Positions 1 through 6,936 of a DNA stretch of 22,477 nt are shown here, one piece after another; position 1 is the stretch's first letter, and every line of letters starts with the position of its first letter. This stretch comes from DATLBY01 sp035526665. Lineage in GTDB: Bacteria; Acidobacteriota; Terriglobia; Bryobacterales; Bryobacteraceae. The notes under the pieces are model-generated. The model ran no database searches, was not told where the DNA came from, and worked only from the letters and a program-made list of their open reading frames with translations. Both the position numbers and the translations under genes were made by a program. The stretch is from the NCBI GenBank assembly GCA_035526665.1, contig DATLBY010000137.1, positions 1 through 22,477 of the forward strand, given 5' to 3'.

Positions 1-87
1 GAGCTGAACAAGCTGCGGTACGACCCCTCCAAGTATTCGACCTACCTGGAGCAGTTGGGAATCCAATATCCAACAGTACGCAAATAA
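1..87 (+). CDS. 3' end of an unidentified gene (partial)
   Basis: An open frame enters from the left edge and stops at TAA (85-87), giving 28 codons. The visible tail is hydrophilic and rich in Leu, Lys and Tyr, and ends in Thr-Val-Arg-Lys. It has no membrane segment or recognisable motif, so no function is assigned. It points the same way as the receptor gene downstream. A 234-bp gap with its own promoter follows, so the two are probably separate transcription units. The reading is judged real because it is uninterrupted and is followed directly by a small hairpin and then a promoter; 28 codons alone are weak evidence. Confidence 0.5.
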   Translation, partial: ELNKLRYDPSKYSTYLEQLGIQYPTVRK

Positions 88-110
88 TCGACGCTATCGT
101 CGAATAGCGT
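88..110 (+). terminator. Two alternative hairpins directly after the stop codon; weak terminator candidate
   Basis: Immediately after the TAA, TCGACG (88-93) can pair with CGTCGA (98-103), and ACGCTAT (91-97) can pair with ATAGCGT (104-110). The two stems share bases, so only one can form at a time. No T-run follows, so this is not a classical intrinsic terminator. It may be a 3' end stabiliser or a weak or factor-assisted end for the upstream transcript. Confidence 0.3.
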
Positions 111-140
111 GGATGCACCTGAGGGTTCTCACTATTTCGC

Positions 141-169
141 TTGACGTGTACCCTCGCGCAAACTATACT
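141..169 (+). promoter_or_regulatory. Sigma70-type promoter for the TonB-dependent receptor
   Basis: TTGACG (141-146) and TATACT (164-169) are separated by exactly 17 bp. Both hexamers match the housekeeping consensus at five of six positions. Transcription would start near 176, giving a leader of about 146 nt before the ATG at 322. The leader ends in a good Shine-Dalgarno (AGGAG, 311-315). No operator-like dyad is evident around it. Confidence 0.7.
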
Positions 170-321
170 TTGTCTATCGAGATTGGTATGAATGACCTCG
201 CACATTTTTGGCTTTGGTTCCCGGCCAAGTCGCTCCTTTCTATCAACACAAGCTATTCCCTGCATTGTTGTTGTTGCTAGCCTTTCTTTTTCTGCAACTT
301 ACAACAAAACAGGAGATAGGA

Positions 322-3300
322 ATGCGTCCAGCGGTAACAGTTTTATCAGTTCTATTGGCGGCGGCCACGCTGCGGGGACAGAGCGGCGATAGCGTAATCT
401 CCGGAAGCGTTAGGGATCTCACCGGCGCCTCCATTCCGAATGCCCGAATCAAGGTGACGAATCGGGAATCCGGAGTCCAACAGGAAACTGTGGCAAATGA
501 GTCCGGACTTTATCGTGTCGGAGCGTTAGTGCCAGGAACCTATCAGGTGGGCGTAGGAGCGGACGGATTTGAAACAATCAGTCGCGGGCCGGTGCGCCTA
601 CAAGTCAGCCAGACACTGGCGATTGACGTAACGCTGCAGGTGGGGCAAAACAGGGAGGCAGTGCTGGTGACCGAGGCTGCGCCGCTGGTGGAATCGCAAT
701 CTTCGAGTGTGGCGCAGGTAGTAAACCGGCAGATGCTATACGGTCTTCCGCTGCCCAATCGCTCAGCCTCCTCTCTGGCGGCGCTCGCTCCCGGGGTGGT
801 AATGATCGATTCGGGAAGCGGTACCGCGGAGAACTATCCAGTGTTCAGCGTGGCCGGAGGGCGGGCGAGGAACCAGCAGTTCATGCTGGACGGCGGTAAC
901 GTTTCCAACGCTGTCGGGCTGACGAGGCCACAGCAGTTAACGACGCTGCCGGTGGATGCCATGCAGGAGTTCCGCGTGATCGCGAATAACTACTCCGCCG
1001 AGTACGGTCATTCCACCGGGGGTATCGTGACCATGTCGACTCGCTCAGGCACGAACGACTATCATGGAAGCCTCTTTGAGTCGCTGCAAAATACGGTTTT
1101 CAATGCCCGTAATTTTTTCGCTGCCTCTCGTGCGCCCATTCGCTTGAATCAATATGGGCTTACTTTTGGCGGACCCGTTCGCAAGGAGAAGACCTTCTTT
1201 TTCGCCAGCTGGGAACAGACGCGGCAGTTGACCAGCAGCACCATCTTGTCGACCGTTCCAACGCTTCTCAACAGACAAGGCGATTTTTCGGACCTGCGTG
1301 ATTCCAATGGGAATCCAATTGCAATTTACGATCCATCCACTGGCTCGGGAACCGCGCGGCAACCTTTCCTCCTTAACAAGCTAACGCGGTTGGATCCTGT
1401 CGCTTTAGCTGCCTTGAACTACTTTCCAGTTCCTAACCGCGCGGGAACCATTACAAACGCAAACAACTACGCCGGCAGCAGTGCGGACACTCTGACTCGC
1501 AACATCGTTTTGGGGCGCCTCGACCACCAGCTTCGGCCGAGCGATCTGGCAACTGCACGCTATTACATCAACGGAAGCGGCACCACCTCGTCCGGCACTT
1601 ACGGAATACCCGCGTCCGACCCGAATGCCGGCCTGACCGATGTTCGGGTGCAGAGCTTGCTGTTGGCCGAGACACACATCTTCAACCCGAACCTTGCCAA
1701 CGACCTCCGCTTCACTTACCTGCGGCGCAAGTTTATCGAAACCCGTCCGGGAGCCGGAGAGAACTTGGCGGCGTCGATCGGGCTGAAGGGCGTGAGCGAC
1801 GCGGCATTTCCCTCCTTCGTGATTCCCGGTTATGGCTTATCCGCTGCCGCTCTCGGCGGATCGAGTGCGGCACTGGGAAATTCGACGGGGGTGGCGCGCT
1901 TCCAGACGCCGATTCTCGACCGGCAGGTTATCGATGCGATTTCCTGGCAGCACGGCCGTCATGCGATCAAGTCCGGCGGTGAGTACCGCGCGGGAGCCAA
2001 CGACGAGATTCGCGACCGCAGCTCGGCCGGAAACTTTTCTTTCAGTCCGTTAATGACGGGATTTAATGGCACTGGTGGGAATGCTCTCGCCAGCTTTCTG
2101 CTTGGCCAAGTCAATTCAGCAGCCATACAGCTATCCGACACCATTCCATCGCGCGCCGCATACTTTAGTCTTTACGTCCAGGACGATTGGCGTGTGACCC
2201 ACCGCCTGACCATCAATGCCGGTCTGCGATGGGAAGTAGAACTCCCGCGTAAGGTGGTAGGCAATAGGATGAATTCGTTCAACCCGCTGACGCTTAATCC
2301 GGTGTCGGGCACGCCGGGAGTGGTGACTTGGGCGGGAAGACCCGGCGTTTCCGAACGGGCATTCGCGACCGACTGGAACAATTTTGGGCCGCGGCTGGGT
2401 CTTGCCTACTGGTTACCAGGAAAGACCGCGACGGTGATTCGCGGCGGCGCAGGCATTCTCTACGGTCCAACGGTCAGTAATTCGATTGGTGACGTGGCAT
2501 CGCTGGGGTATTCGACGGCGGCTTCGTACACCACTTCGCAAGCTGCTTCGCAGATCGTCTTCCCTTTGCAAAATGGCTTCCCATCTCATACGCGTCCTGC
2601 TCTGACTCCTGCATTTGGAGCCGTTTCGCTGGGGCAATCGCCAAACACCGCCATCTCTTTCTTTGATCCCAAGCAGATCGCTCCGCTTTCCTACCAGTAC
2701 AACCTGGGCTTGCAACGCGAAGTGTTTCGGGACACCGTTCTGGAAGTAGGGTATATAGGCAACGTAAGTCATCACCTGACTGCGAACGACATCAGTCTGA
2801 ACCAGGTTCCGAGTCAGCTTCTGACCACAGGGAACACCCAGGCGCTTCGTCCGTACCCTCAGTTCAGCAACGTCACGTGGATCAACCCTTCGATAGGCAA
2901 CTCGACGTACCACGGCGGGTTCATCCGTGGCGAAAAACGCTACGGTGCGGGCCTCTCGTTCCTGGCGCACTATACGTGGTCAAAGTTTATCGACGACGTA
3001 GAGTCAGCCAATGAATACGGAGCTACGGGAAGCTACATGGACGCGTATCACCGGAATCTGGACAAAGGCGTGAGCGGCAGCGATGTACCGCACCACGTGG
3101 TGGTCACGCTGCTTTATGAGACTCCCAAGTTCAAGAGCCGCCGGGTAGTGAATGGAATACTGGGCAACTGGAAGATTGGATTGTTGGAGACCTATGAATC
3201 CGGGCCGGCGTTCACCGTGGTTACGGTGTCGAATACCACGAACGCGTTTCCGGCAGGCACGCTCCGGCCAAATGTGACGGGCGATCCTTCACTGCCCCGC

Positions 3301-3606
3301 GATCAAAGGACCGTTGCGCGCTGGTTCAACACATCCCTGTTCTCGCAGCCGGCGCCGCTGACGTTTGGAAATTCGCCTCGCTCGGTATTGCGAGGCGCCG
3401 CCATTGTCACAACGGATGCGACCATCGAGAAAAGCATCACCCTTAGCGAACGATGGAGAATGGACATCCGCGGCGAGTTCTACAACCTGCTGAATCACAC
3501 AAATCTGAATCTACCCGGCGCCACCTTCGGAGCTTCGGACTTTGGCGTGGTGGGTAGCGCGCGGCCTCCGCGAACAGCGCAGCTTGCGGCGAGACTAAGG
3601 TTCTAG
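322..3606 (+). CDS. Oar-like TonB-dependent outer-membrane receptor with N-terminal carboxypeptidase-regulatory domain
   Basis: The 1,094-residue product starts with a signal peptide (about 1-20, ending near RGQ). A carboxypeptidase-regulatory/CnaB-like beta-sandwich follows (about 24-110; GSVRDLTGASIPNARI, then NESGLYRVGALVPGTYQV). Next come a plug domain (about 125-250, with FMLDGGNVSN and AEYGHSTGGIV) and a large beta-barrel ending in Arg-Leu-Arg-Phe, the terminal aromatic typical of outer-membrane barrels. This is the order seen in Myxococcus Oar and the many acidobacterial TonB-dependent paralogues, whose substrates are mostly unknown and may include glycans or peptides. The start at 322 is chosen because AGGAG lies 6 nt upstream and the signal peptide begins there. 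The frame stays open back to a TTG at 208, but that extension lies in the predicted leader. The gene stands alone, and no transporter partner is adjacent. Confidence 0.93.
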   Translation: MRPAVTVLSVLLAAATLRGQSGDSVISGSVRDLTGASIPNARIKVTNRESGVQQETVANESGLYRVGALVPGTYQVGVGADGFETISRGPVRLQVSQTLAIDVTLQVGQNREAVLVTEAAPLVESQSSSVAQVVNRQMLYGLPLPNRSASSLAALAPGVVMIDSGSGTAENYPVFSVAGGRARNQQFMLDGGNVSNAVGLTRPQQLTTLPVDAMQEFRVIANNYSAEYGHSTGGIVTMSTRSGTNDYHGSLFESLQNTVFNARNFFAASRAPIRLNQYGLTFGGPVRKEKTFFFASWEQTRQLTSSTILSTVPTLLNRQGDFSDLRDSNGNPIAIYDPSTGSGTARQPFLLNKLTRLDPVALAALNYFPVPNRAGTITNANNYAGSSADTLTRNIVLGRLDHQLRPSDLATARYYINGSGTTSSGTYGIPASDPNAGLTDVRVQSLLLAETHIFNPNLANDLRFTYLRRKFIETRPGAGENLAASIGLKGVSDAAFPSFVIPGYGLSAAALGGSSAALGNSTGVARFQTPILDRQVIDAISWQHGRHAIKSGGEYRAGANDEIRDRSSAGNFSFSPLMTGFNGTGGNALASFLLGQVNSAAIQLSDTIPSRAAYFSLYVQDDWRVTHRLTINAGLRWEVELPRKVVGNRMNSFNPLTLNPVSGTPGVVTWAGRPGVSERAFATDWNNFGPRLGLAYWLPGKTATVIRGGAGILYGPTVSNSIGDVASLGYSTAASYTTSQAASQIVFPLQNGFPSHTRPALTPAFGAVSLGQSPNTAISFFDPKQIAPLSYQYNLGLQREVFRDTVLEVGYIGNVSHHLTANDISLNQVPSQLLTTGNTQALRPYPQFSNVTWINPSIGNSTYHGGFIRGEKRYGAGLSFLAHYTWSKFIDDVESANEYGATGSYMDAYHRNLDKGVSGSDVPHHVVVTLLYETPKFKSRRVVNGILGNWKIGLLETYESGPAFTVVTVSNTTNAFPAGTLRPNVTGDPSLPRDQRTVARWFNTSLFSQPAPLTFGNSPRSVLRGAAIVTTDATIEKSITLSERWRMDIRGEFYNLLNHTNLNLPGATFGASDFGVVGSARPPRTAQLAARLRF

Positions 3607-3719
3607 AAGGAGTGAAGGCTGGGAGTGGTGTTGGCGTCACAGTGCACGCGGCCCGGAACGCCGCAGCCTTACCTTTCACGGCGAGAACCGCTGTGGAAAG
3701 ATTTGAGAGGGAGCGGCGG

Positions 3720-4148
3720 CTAAAGAGGAACCACGGTCAGGCCCGGGATTTTCTGAAAGTGGCGCAGGTTGCCGGTGAGCACCGCATATCCCTGCTCGAT
3801 TGCAGAGACAGCGATCATCAGGTCGTTGAGGGGCAGCACGTTTCCCTTGACTGCTTCCTGCCCTTCGATCTGTCCCACAAGCCACGCTGTTTGCTTGGTC
3901 ACCGGATGGACCGGAACAAGGCTCACCAACTCCTCGATGTACTCGCGCCGGCGCTCAGACGCTTCGGACGTCTTGGCGCGATAGATTCCATGCACTAGTT
4001 CCGCCACGGTCACTGGAGACAGTGATAAATCCACCGGACCATGAGCGGCGAGGATAGACTCAATAAAACCCGTTACCGGCTGCTTCTGCCGTTTAGCGGC
4101 GATTACGGCGCTGGAGTCTAGTACTAATCCCAGGAGGGAGGATTCCAT
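3720..4148 (-). CDS. vapC: VapC-type PIN-domain toxin (ribonuclease)
   Basis: The 142-residue single-domain protein has the PIN-domain acidic set: Asp11 in LVLDSSAVI, Glu50 in VAEL, and Asp109 in PLNDLMIAVSAIE. A C-terminal VLTGNLRHF stretch matches the usual T-x-N-x-x-x-F strand. VapC toxins are Mg2+-dependent endoribonucleases, commonly cutting tRNA or rRNA; the target here cannot be read from the sequence. It follows the antitoxin gene and overlaps its 3' end by 25 nt, the standard antitoxin-first order. The ATG at 4148 has only a weak upstream GAGC, which fits translational coupling to the antitoxin. Length and active-site residues look intact, so it is probably functional. Confidence 0.88.
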   Translation of the reverse strand: MESSLLGLVLDSSAVIAAKRQKQPVTGFIESILAAHGPVDLSLSPVTVAELVHGIYRAKTSEASERRREYIEELVSLVPVHPVTKQTAWLVGQIEGQEAVKGNVLPLNDLMIAVSAIEQGYAVLTGNLRHFQKIPGLTVVPL

Positions 4149-4402
4149 GGCTGCTCATGGCTCGCGATAATCTCTTCCAGATCCTTGCCGAAATCCTCGT
4201 CAAGAGTCACCGTGGAGTTCCGCTGCTTGGCTTCCCAAAGGATTTCGGTGATTGGCCGTCCGCTGCGGTGTTGCGCCCTGAGTACGGCGACAGGCCTGTG
4301 GTCCTGCTCGATGACTACCTCGACGCCTTGCTGCACCCTGGCCAGGACGGAATGGAGATCGCGAGCCACTTCAGCTTCGCTCATGTGGACAGTAGCCATC
4401 AT
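4124..4402 (-). CDS. Phd/YefM-family (VapB-role) antitoxin
   Basis: The 92-residue protein starts with a DNA-binding-like fold of the Phd/YefM type (MSEAEVARDLHSVLARVQQG, then VVIEQDHRPVAVLR). An acidic C-terminal tail (LDEDFGKDLEEII, ending near PSWD) is the part that normally wraps the toxin. Such antitoxins neutralise the PIN toxin and repress their own promoter as a complex. Two adjacent ATGs (4402 and 4399) are possible starts; the second gives MATV. A CATAAT box at 4407-4412 lies just upstream, so the message may be nearly leaderless. An AAGGAGG further upstream is too far away (16 nt before the first ATG) to be a normal ribosome site. Confidence 0.85.
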   Translation of the reverse strand: MMATVHMSEAEVARDLHSVLARVQQGVEVVIEQDHRPVAVLRAQHRSGRPITEILWEAKQRNSTVTLDEDFGKDLEEIIASHEQPWNPPSWD

Positions 4403-4483
4403 CCCTATTATGGCGCTTCCTCCTTGTCTTCGTCTTGTTCGGTAGCTGAAAGTGATCGCGACCTCGAAGTAGGGACGTTTCGA

Positions 4484-5689
4484 TCAGTGGCGCACCTGAG
4501 CGTAGTGTTGGCGCAACAGATCTTTGCCGTAGTCGTTGCCGTTTGGTGTTCGCACCACCACGTGAATATGCTCGTGGTTGGGCGCCTTGGGATTGGCGGC
4601 CAGGTGCCGGAGCCCCACCGGTAGCTGATGATCGAACTCGATCAGGATAACGGGACTGTGTATCCGGTAGTAGTAGACGCTATCATCTTCCACACCGCCG
4701 ATCCAGGCGAAGTACGTTTCCGCTAAGTGCCGGCGCACCTCGTCCATCTTCACCTTGGCATGACCCTCGTCCATGTTGCCTGCGTAAAGTGCAATCAACC
4801 CGAGCAGCCTCTCCTTTTGTGCGGCAGTGAAGGCGGAGGCGCGGACGCCGGCATAATCGAGCACCAGGTTATCCTTGAACGCTTCCGCCAGATTGTTGTT
4901 GCCTGGTTTTGTGTTGGAAAGTAGCGCCTGCTTTTTTTGCGCCTCGTCCAGTGACTGAACCATCTTCAGACCCTGACTCTGCTCCTCCTGCAGGATGGCT
5001 GTGCCTTTGTATTTCCCGGATGTAGCGATGACGGGCTCAGAGCCGACGAACACCGGACTCATCACCACCTGATCGCCCAGCACAAAATAATTAATGATCA
5101 GATGATGCCCGTCCATCTGCCAGCCCCACGGTTTATCCTTGGAAGGCTCCCCCATCACCGTGATCCAGTAACGCCATTCGCCGTAGCGCACGAGGTCGTT
5201 ATTATTGAGTTCTCCCAGCGTGTGGTTGAGCTTCATGATGTCGCGCGATAGCTTGAGGCCTTTGGCGCTGAGGGAGGCGCGCATCAGTCCGAAAGCCGCA
5301 TCCCGCTGGACGTCGGACATGTCGATGAATCCGGTGCCCTGCCGCACATAGAAATCCTGATTCATCCATTTACGCCACTCCACGTCGTCCACCGGGAAGA
5401 CTGTTTTCTTTCGCTGCTCGGGAGATAACGCGCTGAGGAATGCGGTGGCGGCGTCCCGTACCGGCCCGGTGGAGACGCCGGTAGAGCGGATCGTATACAG
5501 GCCGGGCTGCACGCTCCCGTTCGTGGTGACGCCCTTAAACGGCTCGGCCAAGCCACGGGTTTCCGCGTCGCGGGACATCTGCTGGAAACGCTCTGCTTGC
5601 GAAACGGCTTGTTGCTGGGATTCTGCGCGGTTGTATGCCACCGCCAAGAGGCACAGGAAGGACACAATGGTCCAGACGCGGGTCCGCAT
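4484..5689 (-). CDS. Exported DUF3500-family protein
   Basis: The 401-residue protein has a signal peptide (about 1-22: MRTRVW, then a Val/Ser/Phe/Leu core). The body matches DUF3500 as I know it: a WGWQMDGHHLIINY block at about 188-201, a YYYRIHSPVILIEFDHQ block near 330-350, and a His-rich HEHIHVVVR block (His372, His374, His376) near the C terminus. The family function is unknown. The clustered histidines could bind metal, but that is inference. It lies 62 bp downstream of the two-TM gene and 81 bp upstream of the toxin-antitoxin pair. There is no Shine-Dalgarno before the ATG. Instead an extended -10 box lies 9 nt upstream, suggesting its own short-leader transcript. Confidence 0.85.
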   Translation of the reverse strand: MRTRVWTIVSFLCLLAVAYNRAESQQQAVSQAERFQQMSRDAETRGLAEPFKGVTTNGSVQPGLYTIRSTGVSTGPVRDAATAFLSALSPEQRKKTVFPVDDVEWRKWMNQDFYVRQGTGFIDMSDVQRDAAFGLMRASLSAKGLKLSRDIMKLNHTLGELNNNDLVRYGEWRYWITVMGEPSKDKPWGWQMDGHHLIINYFVLGDQVVMSPVFVGSEPVIATSGKYKGTAILQEEQSQGLKMVQSLDEAQKKQALLSNTKPGNNNLAEAFKDNLVLDYAGVRASAFTAAQKERLLGLIALYAGNMDEGHAKVKMDEVRRHLAETYFAWIGGVEDDSVYYYRIHSPVILIEFDHQLPVGLRHLAANPKAPNHEHIHVVVRTPNGNDYGKDLLRQHYAQVRH

Positions 5690-5698
5690 ATGCGCGGA

Positions 5699-5707
5699 AC
5701 TATATCA
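5699..5707 (-). promoter_or_regulatory. Extended -10 box for the DUF3500 gene (short-leader or leaderless mRNA)
   Basis: Read on the minus strand, TGATATAGT is a TGN-extended -10 element (TATAGT at 5699-5704). It sits 9 nt before the ATG at 5689, so the RNA would start within about 3 nt of the start codon. No convincing -35 is seen, and there is no Shine-Dalgarno between box and ATG. Confidence 0.4.
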
Positions 5708-5731
5708 CGTTTTACGCGCTGTCTCTCGCGC

Positions 5732-5762
5732 AGGGCTGGTTCAGGGCTGGTTCAGTGCTGGG
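5732..5762. repeat. 11-bp tandem repeat spanning a stop codon
   Basis: The unit AGGGCTGGTTC occurs perfectly at 5732-5742 and 5743-5753, followed by a degenerate third copy (AGTGCTGGG, 5754-5762). On the minus strand each unit contains TGA. The first TGA met (5754-5752) is the stop of the two-TM gene, and the repeat forms the start of the gap before DUF3500. It is probably replication slippage. Confidence 0.75.
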
Positions 5763-6534
5763 AATGAAGCGTCCTGAGACTGCGTAGGAAGCCAAAAAGG
5801 ACAATCACCAGGAGACCTCCGCCCCAGAGGGGAAAGAAGGTATGACGGAGCTCAGCGCTGAGCAGACCACCGAGGAGTCCAGCGGACAGCCATCCGAGGA
5901 GCACAGCCAGCAGAGGCAGCCGTTTCCATAACCGGCGAATGGGACGGACCTGCGATACCGGGGGCTTTGCGCGGTCCGCAAAGTGGCGGGCGAGCGTCGC
6001 CGTGTGGACTGCTTCCACCAGGTCAGCATAGACAGGCGATTGCAGATGGACCATCGCTACTCCAAGGTAGGCTTTGGCATAATCCACGTACTCGACCGGC
6101 GGCAGGAAAGGTAGTTCCGTTGTGACGGCGGAAATCGTCTCCTGCGCCTGGGAGCGCGCCACTGCGCTGAGCCGGGCAATGAGGGCGGACACGGGCTCCT
6201 CTACAGCTTTGAACGCAGGCTCGGCCACAGCAGCGGCAGCATGCATAGGATGCTCGAGGATAGCGCGTTCCAAATGCATGATACTGGCAGCGTGGTCGCC
6301 TGCCCGGATAGTTTGCACAGCCCGGCTGTACTCGAATGGACCGTTGCCGGCAAGCACGCGATTGTTCCATGGCTGCATCAGATCAAGCTCCAGCGCAGCG
6401 ATGACCGCTTGCCGCAGCAGGGCTGTATCCTTTGCAGGGCTTCCAGTTACAGGTAACCCGGGGGTAAGGATCGGCAGCAGTAGAGCGGTATTCCCTGCCG
6501 GCGGCAGGCCAGGAAACTGGATACCCACGCGCAT
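5752..6534 (-). CDS. Orphan membrane protein with two C-terminal TM helices and helical-repeat-like domain
   Basis: I do not recognise this 260-residue product. The N-terminal ~200 residues are Ala/Leu-rich and look helical; RAVQTIRAGDHAASIMHLE (71-89) resembles a TPR-like helix pair. A basic stretch (RPIRRLWKR, 197-205) precedes two membrane helices (about 206-226 and 233-250), and a short basic tail follows. By the positive-inside rule both the large domain and the tail would be cytoplasmic. There is no signal peptide. It starts 24 nt after the cytochrome gene stops and has no clear Shine-Dalgarno, so it is probably cotranscribed with the MFS-propeller-cytochrome set. Coding is supported by an uninterrupted frame, good amphipathic pattern and tight spacing. 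It could tether or assemble the periplasmic partners, but that is a guess. Confidence 0.7.
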   Translation of the reverse strand: MRVGIQFPGLPPAGNTALLLPILTPGLPVTGSPAKDTALLRQAVIAALELDLMQPWNNRVLAGNGPFEYSRAVQTIRAGDHAASIMHLERAILEHPMHAAAAVAEPAFKAVEEPVSALIARLSAVARSQAQETISAVTTELPFLPPVEYVDYAKAYLGVAMVHLQSPVYADLVEAVHTATLARHFADRAKPPVSQVRPIRRLWKRLPLLAVLLGWLSAGLLGGLLSAELRHTFFPLWGGGLLVIVLFGFLRSLRTLHSQH

Positions 6535-6558
6535 CTTATCGGCCGCGAGAACTCTTTG

Positions 6559-6936
6559 CTAGTTCTTCTTGCGAAGTTTTTTGCCCCACAACGCGCCCGC
6601 CTCAATCCACTGCGTCAAAGTGGCGATTTCCTTGGCGGGAAGTTTTGGTCCAGGCGGCATCCTGAGCTCGCCGCGCTGGCGCACGGCCTGCATGAGCACA
6701 CTTTTGCCGGCATCACCCGGCACGATTGCGGGACCGCGCTGGCCGCCCTGGAGAAGGCTATCCCGATCCAGAAACGAAATACCGCCATCGTTCAACTCGT
6801 CATTGTGGCAAGCGAGGCAGCGCTTTGTCAGGATGGGAGCGACCCGCGAATCGAAGAACCGCCCGGGATTTTTCACTGGCTTCTGAGCCATAGCTACAGG
6901 CGCCAGTGCGAACAGACCGACGACGATGCGATTCAC
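6559..6936 (-). CDS. Small exported c-type cytochrome (planctomycete-type cytochrome c domain)
   Basis: The 125-residue protein has a signal peptide (about 1-17, cut near VAMA-Q). It carries one haem-c site, Cys40-Leu-Ala-Cys43-His44, and a likely distal ligand Met93 in LRMPPGPKL. The flanking pattern (VAPILTKRCLACHNDEL; GGISFLDRDSLLQGG; IVPGDAGKS; LTQWIEAGA) matches the planctomycete cytochrome C domain, which is usually fused to larger DUF1549/DUF1553 proteins. Here it stands alone. It starts with GTG inside a GTGA overlap with the propeller gene's stop, with an AAAAAG-like ribosome site. Role: periplasmic electron transfer; the partner is unknown but is likely encoded in the operon. Confidence 0.9.
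   Translation of the reverse strand: MNRIVVGLFALAPVAMAQKPVKNPGRFFDSRVAPILTKRCLACHNDELNDGGISFLDRDSLLQGGQRGPAIVPGDAGKSVLMQAVRQRGELRMPPGPKLPAKEIATLTQWIEAGALWGKKLRKKN

Noticed and set aside
192..392. 66-codon ATG reading frame overlapping the receptor start
   Set aside because: It has no convincing ribosome site, overlaps the signal-peptide region of the receptor in another frame, and its product shows no domain or membrane pattern.
2413..2970. 185-codon minus-strand frame inside the receptor gene
   Set aside because: It is the shadow of a strong + strand coding frame, is Arg-rich and has no motif.
3374..3397. Perfect 8-bp inverted repeat (CGCCTCGC / GCGAGGCG) inside the receptor gene
   Set aside because: It lies well within the coding frame 200 bp before the stop with no T-run; most likely chance in GC-rich coding DNA.
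3612..3998. 128-codon + strand frame after the receptor
   Set aside because: It lies mainly antisense to the PIN toxin gene, whose active-site residues are intact, and has no recognisable domain.
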